Shown here piece after piece: positions 15,373 to 25,545 of a stretch of 64,000 nt of DNA (position 1 is the stretch's first letter; each line of letters begins with the position of its first letter). The DNA is taken from NCBI GenBank assembly GCA_001724995.1, contig MEFD01000013.1, positions 62,001 to 126,000 on the forward strand. The letters run 5' to 3'. Under the pieces are notes generated by a model that had not been told where the DNA came from, searched no databases, and was given only the letters and a program-made list of their open reading frames with translations. This DNA comes from Rubrivivax sp. SCN 71-131. Its GTDB lineage: Bacteria; Pseudomonadota; Gammaproteobacteria; Burkholderiales; Burkholderiaceae_C. Both the position numbers and the translations under genes were made by a program.

Positions 15373-15987
15373 GTGAACGTGCACACGCGGCGCAGCAGCA
15401 TCACCGGCCCGGCCGGGGCGATCGAGTGCGCGATCGACGAGCCGGGGCAGGACACCGTGCGCGGCGTGGCCGTGCTGTGCCACCCGCACCCGCAGCATGG
15501 CGGCGCGCTGCAGAACAAGGTCGTGCAGACGCTGGCGCGCGCCTTCGTGCAACTGGGCTGGCGCGCGGTGCGCTTCAACTTCCGCGGCGTCGGCGGCTCG
15601 CAGGGCACCTGGGACGAGGGCCGCGGCGAAGTCGACGACGCGCTGGCGGTGATCGCCGCGCACCGCGACCCGGCCCTGCCGCTGGCCCTCGGCGGCTTTT
15701 CCTTCGGCGGCTTCGTGGCCACGCAGGCCCAGGTGCGCCTGCCCGACGACGCCAAGGCGCAACGCCTGGTGCTGATCGCGCCGGCGGCACGGAACTTCGC
15801 GCTCGCTGCGGTACCTCAGGACACGATCGTCATCCACGGCGAGGCCGACGACGTCGTGCCGCTCTCTGCGGTGCTCGACTGGGCGCGCCCGCAGGTGTTG
15901 CCGATCGTCGTCGTGCCCGCCACGGGGCACTTCTTCCACGGGCAGTTGCCGCTGCTGCGGCAACTCGTCGTCGGTGCCTGGCATTGA
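15373..15987 (+). CDS. Alpha/beta hydrolase of the YfhR/CocE-like small type
   Basis: The 204-residue protein has a compact alpha/beta-hydrolase fold. The oxyanion region is CHPHPQHGGALQNKVV. The nucleophile Ser110 lies in GGFSFGGFVA, the acid is Asp159 or Asp160 in IHGEADDVVP, and the histidine is His186 in ATGHFFHG. This arrangement is common to a conserved proteobacterial family that often sits beside dacA. The substrate is unknown. Translation starts at GTG 15373; 32 bases separate its stop from dacA, so coupling with that gene is likely. Confidence 0.82.
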   Translation: MNVHTRRSSITGPAGAIECAIDEPGQDTVRGVAVLCHPHPQHGGALQNKVVQTLARAFVQLGWRAVRFNFRGVGGSQGTWDEGRGEVDDALAVIAAHRDPALPLALGGFSFGGFVATQAQVRLPDDAKAQRLVLIAPAARNFALAAVPQDTIVIHGEADDVVPLSAVLDWARPQVLPIVVVPATGHFFHGQLPLLRQLVVGAWH

Positions 15988-16019
15988 CGATTTCCTTCCT
16001 CCAGCAACCTCCGCTTCCG

Positions 16020-17168
16020 ATGCGCTTCCTGATCCTGCTGGCCTCGCTGATCGGCCTGGCCCTCCCCGTCCGCGCCCAACTCCCGCAACCGCCGGAGATC
16101 GCCGCGCGCCAGTACGTCCTCGTCGACCTGACGAGCCAGCGCGTGCTCGCCGAGCGCGACGCCGACGCGCAGGCCGACCCGGCCTCGCTGACCAAGCTGA
16201 TGACGGCCTACCTGGCCTTCAACGCCATCCGTGACGGCAAGCTCGCGCTGCAGCAGGAGGTTCCGGTCTCGATGCGCGCCTGGGACGAGCGCAAGGGCGG
16301 CGGCTCGCTGATGTTCATCGACACGACGATGCGCCCCAGGGTCGAGGAGCTGCTCAAGGGCGTGATCGTGCAGAGCGGCAACGACGCCTCGGTGGCGCTG
16401 GCGCAAGCCGTGGGCGGCACGCTCGACCACTTCGTCGACATGATGAACCGCCAGGCCCAGGCCTGGGGCCTGAAGAACACGCAGTTCCGCAACGTCACCG
16501 GGCTCACCGAGGCCGGCCACCACAGCAGCGCGCGCGACGTGGCGACGATGGCCGCGAAGATCATCGCCGAGCACCCGCAGTTCTACGCCCTGTACTCGAC
16601 GCGGCAGTACACCTACAACCGCATCCGGCAGGACAACCGCAACCTGCTGCTGGGCCGCGACGCCAGCGTCGACGGCATGAAGACCGGCTACACCGCGGCC
16701 GCCGGCTACTGCCTCGTGGCGAGCGCGCAGCGCGAGGTACCCTCGGGCCAGCGCCGGCTGCTGAGCGTGGTCATGGGCACGGCGTCGGCCGAGGCGCGCG
16801 CCGCCGAGAGCCAGAAGCTGCTGAACTGGGGCTTCTCCGCCTGGGATGCGCTGCGTCTCTACGACGCCGGCGCGGCCGTGGCCAAGGTGCCGGTGTGGAA
16901 GGGCGCGGCCAAGGAGGTGCGCCTGGGCACGACCGAGGCCATCGTCGTCACCCTGCCCAAGGGCGAGGGCGGCAAGCTGCAGACGACGATCGAGCGCACC
17001 GATCCGCTGGTGGCGCCGCTCACCGCCGGCCAGCGCGTGGGCACGCTCAAGGTCGCCACCGCCAGCGGCGCACCGGTGGCCGAGATCCCGCTCACCGTGC
17101 TCGAGCCGGTGGCGCTCGCCGGCATCTTCGGCCGCGCCTGGGACGCGATCCGGCTCTGGATCAAGTAG
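16020..17168 (+). CDS. dacA: D-alanyl-D-alanine carboxypeptidase (PBP5/6 family)
   Basis: The 382-residue enzyme removes the terminal D-Ala from peptidoglycan pentapeptides and so limits cross-linking. Residues 1-19 form a signal peptide ending in VRA. The active-site motifs are Ser56-x-x-Lys59 (ASLTKL), Ser119-Gly-Asn121 (QSGNDAS) and Lys221-Thr-Gly (MKTGYT). A PBP5 C-terminal beta domain follows. The last residues (FGRAWDAIRLWIK) form the amphipathic helix that anchors such enzymes to the periplasmic face of the inner membrane. The start was set at the signal peptide; a longer frame begins inside the upstream hydrolase. dacA-dat-ybeD is a conserved betaproteobacterial order. Confidence 0.95.
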   Translation: MRFLILLASLIGLALPVRAQLPQPPEIAARQYVLVDLTSQRVLAERDADAQADPASLTKLMTAYLAFNAIRDGKLALQQEVPVSMRAWDERKGGGSLMFIDTTMRPRVEELLKGVIVQSGNDASVALAQAVGGTLDHFVDMMNRQAQAWGLKNTQFRNVTGLTEAGHHSSARDVATMAAKIIAEHPQFYALYSTRQYTYNRIRQDNRNLLLGRDASVDGMKTGYTAAAGYCLVASAQREVPSGQRRLLSVVMGTASAEARAAESQKLLNWGFSAWDALRLYDAGAAVAKVPVWKGAAKEVRLGTTEAIVVTLPKGEGGKLQTTIERTDPLVAPLTAGQRVGTLKVATASGAPVAEIPLTVLEPVALAGIFGRAWDAIRLWIK

Positions 17169-17250
17169 CGCCGCCGATGCGCGCGGCTCGCGCCGGGTCG
17201 CGTGACAGAATGACCGCCCCCGCCTCGAAGGACCGCGAAGGAGAGAGCGC

Positions 17251-18129
17251 ATGAACGACAACCTCTGCTTCCTCAACGGCGAGTTCCTGCCGCTGTCCCA
17301 GGCGAAGATCAGCGTGCTCGACCGCGGCTTCATCTTCGGCGACGGCATCTACGAGGTGACGCCGGTCTACGGCCGGCGCCTGTTCCGCTTCGACGAGCAC
17401 ATGGCGCGCATGCAGCGCGGGCTGGACAAGATCCGCATCCCCAACCCGGCCACGCGCGAGCGCTGGCTGCAGTGCTGCCGGCGCCTGGTGACGGCGCTGG
17501 CCGATGCCGGCGGCGGCGAGGACCAGGTCATCTACCTGCAGGTCACGCGCGGTGTCGCGCCGCGCGATCACGTCATGCCCAAGGACATCGTGCCGACCGT
17601 GTTCATGATGAGCAACCCGATGAAGCCCGTGCCCGCCGACCTGCGCCACCAGGGCGCAGCCTGCGTCAGCGCACGCGACTTCCGCTGGGCGCGCGGCGAC
17701 ATCAAGAGCACCAGCCTGCTGGGCGCGGTGCTGGCGCGGCAGATCTCGGCCGACGTCGGCGCCACCGAGACCATCCTGCTGCGCGAGGGCATGCTCACCG
17801 AGGCCTCGGCCAGCAACGTCTGGATCGTCAAGGACGGCGCGCTGCTCGGGCCGCCCAGGAGCGAGCATGTGCTGGAGGGCATCCGCGTCGAGCTTCTGCG
17901 CGAACTGTGCGAGGAGGTGGGCATCGCCTACAACCTGCGCCCGATCGCCGAGGCCGACCTGCGCAGCGCCGACGAGGTGCTGCTCTCCAGCGCCACCAAG
18001 GAGGTGCTCGCGGTGACGCGCATCGACGGCGAGGCCGTCGGCCACGGTGCGCTGCGCGGCAAGCCCGGGCCGGTGTACGCCAAGCTGTACGAGGCTTACC
18101 AGCAGGCCAAGCTGACGATGTCGATCTGA
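17251..18129 (+). CDS. dat: D-amino acid aminotransferase (PLP fold type IV)
   Basis: The 292-residue class IV aminotransferase probably makes D-alanine or D-glutamate from the matching keto acid, which feeds wall synthesis next to dacA. The catalytic PLP lysine is Lys152 in ARGDIKSTSLLG. The cofactor phosphate site is EASASNVWIV, and the N-terminus FLNGEFLPLSQAKISVLDRG is typical of the D-amino acid and branched-chain group. The start ATG has GGAGAGAG just upstream. Branched-chain aminotransferase or aminodeoxychorismate lyase cannot be fully excluded, but the genetic context favours D-amino acid use. Confidence 0.85.
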   Translation: MNDNLCFLNGEFLPLSQAKISVLDRGFIFGDGIYEVTPVYGRRLFRFDEHMARMQRGLDKIRIPNPATRERWLQCCRRLVTALADAGGGEDQVIYLQVTRGVAPRDHVMPKDIVPTVFMMSNPMKPVPADLRHQGAACVSARDFRWARGDIKSTSLLGAVLARQISADVGATETILLREGMLTEASASNVWIVKDGALLGPPRSEHVLEGIRVELLRELCEEVGIAYNLRPIAEADLRSADEVLLSSATKEVLAVTRIDGEAVGHGALRGKPGPVYAKLYEAYQQAKLTMSI

Positions 18130-18131
18130 GC

Positions 18132-18407
18132 ATGCGCGAGATCCCCCCCGAGCAGAGCCTGATCGAGTACCCCTGCGCCTTTCCGATCAAGGTCATGGGG
18201 GCGCGGGTCGAGGGCTTCGTCGAGGCCATCGCCGCGGTGGCGCGGCACTTCGACCCCGGCTTCGACGCCGCGACGATCGAGCATCGCGAAAGCCGCGCCG
18301 GCAACTACCTGGGACTGACGATCACCGTCACCGCCACCAGCCGCGAGCAGCTCGACGAGCTCTACCGCACGCTCTCCACGCACCCGCTGGTGAAGGTGGT
18401 GCTGTAG
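18132..18407 (+). CDS. ybeD: DUF493/YbeD-family protein
   Basis: The 91-residue protein belongs to the small YbeD family: IEYPCAFPIKVMGARVEGFV at the start, NYLGLTITVTATSREQLDEL in the middle, and LSTHPLVKVVL at the end. It has an ACT-like alpha/beta fold and no enzymatic motifs. In many proteobacteria ybeD sits between dacA/dat and lipB and is thought to have a regulatory role, but its molecular function is not established. Here it lies two bases after dat, but lipB is not next: it is 28 kb away at 46047. Confidence 0.9.
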   Translation: MREIPPEQSLIEYPCAFPIKVMGARVEGFVEAIAAVARHFDPGFDAATIEHRESRAGNYLGLTITVTATSREQLDELYRTLSTHPLVKVVL

Positions 18408-18428
18408 GCCGGGAGCGCCGCAAGCCGC

Positions 18429-18869
18429 CTACGCCGCGTACGGATCGGCAAACCCCAGCGCCCGCAGAAGTTCACTCTCCCGCGCCTGCATGCGCCGCGC
18501 CTCGGCGGCGCGCTGGTGGTCCCAGCCCTGCGCGTGCAGCACGCCGTGCACCAGCAGGTGCGCGTAGTGCGCCTCGATCGCCTTGCCCTCGGCCTGCGCC
18601 TCGCGCTCGACCACCGGGGCGCAGAGCACGAGGTCGGCGACGACGAGCGGCTGGCGCTCGTAGTCGAAGGTCAGCACGTTGGTGGCGTAGTCCTTGCCGC
18701 GCCAGTCGCGGTTGAGGCGGCGCCCCTCGTCCGCGGCGACGATGCGCACGGCGATCTGCGCCGGCGCGTCCAGCGCCGCGCGCAGCCAGCGCGCGACGCG
18801 ATGACGCGGCAGCAGCAGGCGATGCGTCCGGTCGGCGAACTGCAGCGAGAGCTGCAGCGCCGGCTTCAT
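18429..18869 (-). CDS. ybeY: Endoribonuclease YbeY (16S rRNA 3' maturation)
   Basis: The 146-residue metalloprotein acts in 16S rRNA 3'-end processing and ribosome quality control. The zinc site [11 protein letters not shown] is intact (His108, His112, His118). Upstream is the conserved [18 protein letters not shown] block (residues 53-70). The start [13 protein letters not shown] overlaps the phoH stop as ATGA, so phoH-ybeY is a coupled pair, the usual order in proteobacteria. It ends 21 bases from the convergent ybeD gene. Confidence 0.94.
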   Translation of the reverse strand: MKPALQLSLQFADRTHRLLLPRHRVARWLRAALDAPAQIAVRIVAADEGRRLNRDWRGKDYATNVLTFDYERQPLVVADLVLCAPVVEREAQAEGKAIEAHYAHLLVHGVLHAQGWDHQRAAEARRMQARESELLRALGFADPYAA

Positions 18870-19936
18870 GCCCGGCCCTCGGTGCGCTCGGGGTCGGCCG
18901 CCGCCGCAGGTGCCGCCGCTCCGGCTCCGGCTTCGGCGCCCGCGCCGCCGGCCTCGCGTGACGGCCCCGGCGCCGCGTGCCCGCGCTGCTCGCGGCGGCG
19001 CGCGCTGTCGTAGGCGCGCACGATGCGCGCCACCAGCGGATGGCGCACGACGTCGGCGGCGGTGAAGTGGGTGAAGGCGATGCCCTGGACCCGCGCCAGC
19101 ACGCGCGCGGCGTCGACCAGGCCGCTTTCCGTGCCCCGGGGCAGGTCGACCTGGCTGGTGTCGCCGGTGACCACGCAGGTGCTGCCGTAGCCCATGCGCG
19201 TGAGGAACATCTGCATCTGCTCGCGCGTGGTGTTCTGCGCCTCGTCGAGGATGACGAAGGCGTGATTGAGCGTGCGTCCGCGCATGAAGGCCAGCGGCGC
19301 GATCTCGATCTGCCCCTTCTCGAAGGCGCGGCCGACGCGCTCGAAGCCCATCAGGTCGTAGAGCGCGTCGTAGAGCGGGCGCAGGTAGGGGTCGACCTTC
19401 TGCGCCAGGTCGCCGGGCAGGAAGCCCAGGCGCTCGCCGGCCTCGACCGCCGGGCGCGTGAGCACGATGCGCTGCACCGCCTGGCGCTCGAGCGCGTCGA
19501 CGGCGCAGGCGACGGCGAGGAAGGTCTTGCCCGTGCCCGCCGGGCCGATGCCGAAGCTGACGTCGTGCCTCAGCATCTGGCGCAGATAGCCGCCCTGGTT
19601 GGGCGTGCGCCCCGAAACCTCGCCCTGGCGCATGCGCAGCACGATCGGCGCGTCCTCGTCGAGCGTGACGACCGGGGCGTCCGGCGCACCCTGCAGCAGC
19701 AGCTCGAGGCGTGACGCGTCGATCGGCCGCTGCGCCTGCGCGTGCAGCGCGTCGAGCACGCGCACCGCACGCTCGGCGGCGGCCTTGGTCGGCGCCTCGA
19801 CGCGAAAGTGCTGCTGCCGGCGCGCCAGCGTCACGCCCAGCGCCTGCTCGAGGCGGCGCAGGTTTGCGTCCAGCGGGCCGCACAGGTGCGCCAGGCGCTC
19901 GTTGTCGGCATCCGCGAGGGTGTGGCGGCGAATCAC
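18866..19936 (-). CDS. phoH: PhoH-family ATPase (PhoH/YbeZ)
   Basis: The 356-residue protein is a probable RNA-linked ATPase that works with YbeY. The Walker A motif GPAGTGKT is at residues 131-138 and Walker B is in [12 protein letters not shown]. The tail of about 45 residues is Ala-, Gly- and Glu-rich and probably disordered. The start is taken as GTG at 19936 ([15 protein letters not shown]), since the nearby ATG is out of frame and upstream frame has no similarity. Its stop overlaps the ybeY start. Confidence 0.92.
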   Translation of the reverse strand: MIRRHTLADADNERLAHLCGPLDANLRRLEQALGVTLARRQQHFRVEAPTKAAAERAVRVLDALHAQAQRPIDASRLELLLQGAPDAPVVTLDEDAPIVLRMRQGEVSGRTPNQGGYLRQMLRHDVSFGIGPAGTGKTFLAVACAVDALERQAVQRIVLTRPAVEAGERLGFLPGDLAQKVDPYLRPLYDALYDLMGFERVGRAFEKGQIEIAPLAFMRGRTLNHAFVILDEAQNTTREQMQMFLTRMGYGSTCVVTGDTSQVDLPRGTESGLVDAARVLARVQGIAFTHFTAADVVRHPLVARIVRAYDSARRREQRGHAAPGPSREAGGAGAEAGAGAAAPAAAADPERTEGRA

Positions 19937-20089
19937 GTCGGGGCGGGCCTCATGCGCAGAAGGAGCACAGGGGGAACACGGCGGCAGCACGGGGAGAGAA
20001 CAAGTGCGCATTGTCGCAGCGCACCGCCACTTGCCCCAGCGTGCACAAAGCCGCGCCGAGCCGGCCCGGGGCGACAATCCGGCGCCGCC

Positions 20090-22021
20090 ATGACGCCCCT
20101 CCTGCAGCCGCCCTGCACCGCCGCGCACGACCGCCGCGCGCGCCTGCGGGCGCCGACGGTGGCGGCGCGATGCGCGTGGCTCGGCCTGCTCCCCTGGCTC
20201 GTCCCGCTGCTGCTCGGGCTGGCGCGGCCGGCCCTGGCACAGCCGCTGTTCACCCTGGCCGAGCATGCGCTGCGAGCCGAAGGCGAGGGGCCGCAGTTCC
20301 CGCAGGAGGCTCGCGCCGAGCGCGTCTCGCTGCCCGACGACTGGGCGCGCTCGCGGCCCTCGGCAGCCGCGCCGGTCTGGTATCGCGTCGCCTTCAGGCT
20401 GGCGGCGCCGCGGCCGCAGGCGCTGCAGGCGGTGCAGATCGCGCGCGCCTGCGCCAGCTTCGAACTGCAGCTCAACGGCCAGCTCCTGCACCGCAGCGGG
20501 CGCATGGAGGAACCCTATGCGCTCGAGTGCGACCGTCCGCACCTGGTGAGCCTGCCGCCGGCGCTGCTTCGGGCGGGCGAGAACGTGCTCGACCTTCGAC
20601 TCGCCGGCTACCCGCGGGCCGCGGTGAGCGCCGGCAGTCGTGCCGCCGGGCTCTCGGCGCTGGCCATCGGCCCGCTGGATGCGCTGCAGGCGCGCCAGCG
20701 CCTGCAGACGACGCTGCAGCTGCGCCTGCCGCAGGCCCTGGGCGCCACGCTGCTGCTCACCGGCGGCTTCATGTTCGTGCTCGGGTTCCTCAACCGCCAG
20801 GAGAGCCACCTGGCGTACTTCGGTGCGCTCTCGGTGGGCTGGGCGCTGCTGGATGCCCAGCTCTGGATACAGCAGTGGCCGCTGCCGCATGCCGTGGTCG
20901 AACGCATGCTGGCGTCGCTGCTGCCGCTGCTGGCCTGGGCGGCAGTGCAGTTCCTGCTGCGCTATGCGCGCTGGCGCCACCGCGCGATCGACCTCGCGCT
21001 GCCGCTGCAGGCACTGCTCATGCCCTTGACGCTGCTGGCGGTGTCGCCGCAGCGGCTGCATCTGCCGGTGCTGGCCTGGTCGGCGCTGCTGGCGCTGGAA
21101 GTCGCTGCAGCGGCGCTGTTCTACCTGCAGCGACAACGACGCGAGCGCTCGCTCTCGTTCTGGATCATGGGTGCGTTGCTCTTGGTGGTGGGGCTGGGCG
21201 GTGGCCTGGAGCTCGCAGCGCAGTTCGCGCGCGTGCCCGCGCCGGCGCAGCAGCTCGCGCGCCTGGCCCTGCCGCTGATGCTGGTGCTCGTCGGCCTGCG
21301 CCTCGTGCACCAGCATTCGCTGGCGCGCCAGCAGGCCGAGGTCAGCCGCGCCCTGCTCGAGCAGCGCGTGCGCGAGGCCGCCACCGAGATCGAGCGCAAC
21401 TTCCGCCAGCTCGCCGAGCTGAAGGTCGAGCAGGTCACCGAGCGCGAGCGCAAGCGCATCGCCGCCGATCTGCACGACGACCTCGGGGCCAAGCTGCTGA
21501 CGATCGTGCACACCAGCGAGAGCGAGCGCATCAGCACGCTGGCGCGCGAGGCGCTGGAGGAGATGCGGCTGTCGGTGCGCGGCCTCACCGGGCGCGCGGT
21601 GCGCCTGGCCGACGCGCTGGGCGACTGGCGCGCCGAAGTGGTGTCGCGGCTGGCGCAGGCGGGCATCGAGACCGAGTGGTCCGCCCCCGAGGAGCTGCCG
21701 CAGACGCTGTCGGCGCGCGCCTACGTGCAGACGACGCGCATCCTGCGCGAGGCCACGAGCAACATCATCAAGCACAGCGGTGCGAGCTGGTGCGCGGTGC
21801 ACTGCCAGGTCCGGGACGGCGACTTCCAGCTCGTCGTGCGCGACAACGGCGAGGGCATTTCCAGCGAACCCGACCGGCGGCTCGACCGTGGCCACGGCAT
21901 GGCCACCATGAAGCAGCGCGCCAAGCAGTTGCAGGGGCAGTGCCTGATCGAGTCCGGCCCGGGCTTCGGAACCGTGATCCGCCTCACGCTTCCGCTCGAG
22001 CGCGCCCTCGATCTGCCCTGA
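20090..22021 (+). CDS. Sensor histidine kinase with 7TMR-DISM-like input (NarX/HisKA_3 type)
   Basis: The 643-residue membrane kinase would phosphorylate the regulator encoded next. Residues about 30-50 form a signal or anchor ending ALAQPLF. An extracellular beta-rich domain (about 55-205) contains VWYRVAFRL and [10 protein letters not shown], like DISM ligand-binding jelly rolls. Seven predicted helices follow (about 215-420), then a coiled coil and the HisKA_3 box [16 protein letters not shown] with His462. The ATPase part has [11 protein letters not shown] and DNGEGIS. Such sensors often bind carbohydrates or their derivatives; the real signal is unknown. Confidence 0.87.
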   Translation: MTPLLQPPCTAAHDRRARLRAPTVAARCAWLGLLPWLVPLLLGLARPALAQPLFTLAEHALRAEGEGPQFPQEARAERVSLPDDWARSRPSAAAPVWYRVAFRLAAPRPQALQAVQIARACASFELQLNGQLLHRSGRMEEPYALECDRPHLVSLPPALLRAGENVLDLRLAGYPRAAVSAGSRAAGLSALAIGPLDALQARQRLQTTLQLRLPQALGATLLLTGGFMFVLGFLNRQESHLAYFGALSVGWALLDAQLWIQQWPLPHAVVERMLASLLPLLAWAAVQFLLRYARWRHRAIDLALPLQALLMPLTLLAVSPQRLHLPVLAWSALLALEVAAAALFYLQRQRRERSLSFWIMGALLLVVGLGGGLELAAQFARVPAPAQQLARLALPLMLVLVGLRLVHQHSLARQQAEVSRALLEQRVREAATEIERNFRQLAELKVEQVTERERKRIAADLHDDLGAKLLTIVHTSESERISTLAREALEEMRLSVRGLTGRAVRLADALGDWRAEVVSRLAQAGIETEWSAPEELPQTLSARAYVQTTRILREATSNIIKHSGASWCAVHCQVRDGDFQLVVRDNGEGISSEPDRRLDRGHGMATMKQRAKQLQGQCLIESGPGFGTVIRLTLPLERALDLP

Positions 22022-22070
22022 ACGCGGCCGATATGCCGATAGCATGAACTGCTGCGGCAACGCTGGGGCC

Positions 22071-22721
22071 ATGAAGAACATCCTATTGCTCGAGGACTTG
22101 CCGGAAATCCGGGCCTGGCTGCGCAAGCTCGTGCTGCAGGTCTTCCCCACGGCGCAGATCGCCGAGGGCGCGCGCGTGGCCGACGCGCTGGCGCTGGTGA
22201 CGGCGGTGAAGTTCGACCTCGCGCTGGTCGACCTCGGCCTGCCCGACGGCTCGGGCGTGGACGTGGTGACCAAGCTGCGCGACGTGCAGCCCGAATGCCA
22301 GTCGGTGGTCGTCACCATCCACGACGACGACGAACACCTTTTCCCGGCGCTGCAGGCCGGCGCCTTCGGCTACATCCTGAAGGAGCAGCCGCGCGAGCTC
22401 ATCACCGAGCAGCTGCAGCGCATCAGCCAGGGCGAGCCGCCGCTGTCCCCCAGCATCGCGCGGCGCGTGATGGCGCACTTCGCCAACGCCAACAAGCCGC
22501 GTGCCGACGCCAACCTCATCAACGTCTCGCTCACCGAGCGCGAGAGCGAGGTGCTGCTGCGCGTGGCCAAGGGCTACACGCTGCCGGAGATCGGCGTGCA
22601 GCTCGGGCTCTCGCGCCACACGATCGCCGACTACGTGAAGCAGATCTACCGCAAGCTCAACGTCAGCTCGCGCGCCGAGGCAGCGCTGGAGGCGCAGCGC
22701 CTGGGGCTGTTCGGGCGCTGA
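22071..22721 (+). CDS. NarL/FixJ-family response regulator
   Basis: The 216-residue protein has a receiver with phospho-accepting Asp54 ([15 protein letters not shown]) and a LuxR-type helix-turn-helix at about 150-210 ([20 protein letters not shown] and [17 protein letters not shown]). The start was placed at [10 protein letters not shown]; an in-frame ATG at 22044 would add nine residues of no receiver character. It follows the kinase gene by 49 bases, so the pair should form one two-component system. The target genes are not evident; the nearest gene downstream is convergent. Confidence 0.9.
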   Translation: MKNILLLEDLPEIRAWLRKLVLQVFPTAQIAEGARVADALALVTAVKFDLALVDLGLPDGSGVDVVTKLRDVQPECQSVVVTIHDDDEHLFPALQAGAFGYILKEQPRELITEQLQRISQGEPPLSPSIARRVMAHFANANKPRADANLINVSLTERESEVLLRVAKGYTLPEIGVQLGLSRHTIADYVKQIYRKLNVSSRAEAALEAQRLGLFGR

Positions 22722-22768
22722 CCGCCGATCACCCTGCCGGCTCGGCGCGGACGCGCTTCAGTGGCGTT

Positions 22769-23983
<1,215 letters not shown>

Positions 23984-24087
23984 GTCGGGAAACCTCGTGG
24001 ACGTGCCCCGCATTCTGCGACAGCGTCGCGGCGGGTCTTCTGCGGTGTGACAAAGGTCGCGAATCCGCCGCGGCGGTGGCGCGCGAT

Positions 24088-24115
24088 TCAAGTCGTGCGC
24101 GGGGGCTGCCGAAAG
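24088..24115 (+). promoter_or_regulatory. Weak sigma-28-like promoter for the HD-GYP gene
   Basis: TCAAGTCG (24088-24095) and GCCGAAAG (24108-24115) resemble FliA -35 and -10 halves at five and six of eight positions. The spacer is 12 bases instead of 11. The gene starts 61 bases further on. This is a suggestion only. Confidence 0.22.
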
Positions 24116-24176
24116 CTGCTGCATCGCCCTGCGGCGCTCCGGCCGCATCGGTCCGACCTTTCGCAGCGCCCACGTC

Positions 24177-25502
24177 ATGCCCCGAACCATCGCCGTCGAC
24201 GACCTGAAGGTCGGGATGTTCATCCGGCTGGACCTGAGCTGGCTGAAGCACCCCTTCCCGCTCTCGCGCTTTCGCATCGTCAGCGCCGAGCAGATCGCGA
24301 TCATTCGCGGGCTCGGGCTGCGGGAGCTGGCCTGGTATCCCGAGAAGAGCGCGCTGCCCGACCCGCAGGCTGGCGCGGCCGCGACGGCAGGCGGTGCCGC
24401 GATCACCTTCGAGGCCGACGCCGTTGCAGCGGCAACACCGCAGCGCGAGGACACCGTAGCCGCAGCGGCGGCCGAGGTCGCCGCGGCCCGGCGCGCCCGC
24501 CTTGCGCAGGAGCGCGCGGCACTGCAGCACACCCAGGCGCTGTACGACGAGGCGGCGAAGGTGCTGCAGGAAGCGGGCGCGCTCGTCGTCGACGAACCCC
24601 GGGCCGCGGCGCAGCAGGCGCGGGCGCTGACCGGGGCCATGCTCGAGAAGATGCTCGCGCAGGGCGATCTGTGCGTGCGCCTGCTTTCGGCGGCGACGAG
24701 CGACCGCGTCGCCGCGCACGCGCTCAACGTGAGCGTGCTCGCGCTCCTGATGGGACGCTCCCTCGGCCTGCCCCAGGGCGAGCTGCTCGACCTCGGCACC
24801 GGCGCCCTGCTGCACGACGTCGGCAAGCTCGACCTGCCTGCGCGCGTGCACTGTCCGGAGGACAGCTTCGGCAGCGTCGAACTCAAGGCCTATCGCGAAC
24901 ACGTCGCGCTCGGCGTGGCACGCGGGCGGCAGATGGAACTCGCACCCGGCGCGCTGGCGGTGCTGGCGCAGCATCACGAAATGGTCGACGGCAGCGGCTT
25001 TCCCGAACGCCTGGCCCTGGACGCCATCACGCCCGCGGCACGCCTGGTGGCGCTGGTCAACCGTTACGACAACCTCTGCAACCCCGGTCCGCGCGGCGTG
25101 CCGCTGACTCCGCACGAGGCGATCTCGGTCCTCTTCGCGCAGAATCGCGGTCGCTTCGACATGCCCGTCCTGAACAGTTTCATCCGCATGATGGGCATCT
25201 ATCCGCCGGGCTCGGTGGTGCAGCTCACCGACGATCGCTACGCGCTCGTCATGCAGGTCAACGCCAGCCGGCCGCTGAAGCCGCGCGTGCTCGTGCACGA
25301 CCCGGGCGTGCCGCGCGACGAGGCGCTGCTGCTGGACCTCGAGCATGCCGCCGACCTCGGCATCCGGCGCAGCCTGGCGCCGGGCAAGCTGCCGCCGGCG
25401 GCCGCGAGCTACCTCGCGCCGCACACGCGCGTGGGCTACTACTTCGATGTCGCCGGGCAAGCCCACGAGAACCTGGAACCCGAGCTCGCCGAGACCTCAT
25501 GA
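24177..25502 (+). CDS. HD-GYP cyclic di-GMP phosphodiesterase
   Basis: The 441-residue cytoplasmic protein has a DUF3391-type N-terminus (about 1-60: AVDDLKVGMFIRLDLSWLKH), an Ala-rich linker, and an HD domain with His213-Asp214 in LLHDVGKLDLPARVH. The second motif HHEMVDGSGFP (266-276) corresponds to HHExxDGxGYP, with Phe for Tyr, a change accepted in the family. NRYDNLCNP completes the set. HD-GYP enzymes break cyclic di-GMP down to GMP or pGpG. The gene is followed 43 bases later by a GGDEF/EAL gene, so two c-di-GMP-degrading activities are probably made together. Confidence 0.9.
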   Translation: MPRTIAVDDLKVGMFIRLDLSWLKHPFPLSRFRIVSAEQIAIIRGLGLRELAWYPEKSALPDPQAGAAATAGGAAITFEADAVAAATPQREDTVAAAAAEVAAARRARLAQERAALQHTQALYDEAAKVLQEAGALVVDEPRAAAQQARALTGAMLEKMLAQGDLCVRLLSAATSDRVAAHALNVSVLALLMGRSLGLPQGELLDLGTGALLHDVGKLDLPARVHCPEDSFGSVELKAYREHVALGVARGRQMELAPGALAVLAQHHEMVDGSGFPERLALDAITPAARLVALVNRYDNLCNPGPRGVPLTPHEAISVLFAQNRGRFDMPVLNSFIRMMGIYPPGSVVQLTDDRYALVMQVNASRPLKPRVLVHDPGVPRDEALLLDLEHAADLGIRRSLAPGKLPPAAASYLAPHTRVGYYFDVAGQAHENLEPELAETS

Positions 25503-25545
25503 CCTGCAGCCATCCGTCCACCTCGAACGCGGCAAGGGGTCCGTG

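Noticed and set aside
18866..22318. Minus-strand frame of 1150 codons extending phoH upstream
   Set aside because: Only the last 356 residues are PhoH; the rest is antisense to the sensor kinase.
20090..22721. The two-component pair as NarX-NarL controlling the nar operon
   Set aside because: The kinase belongs to the same broad HisKA_3 class, but its input is a 7TMR-DISM-like region without the NarX P-box, and nar is 26 kb or more away.
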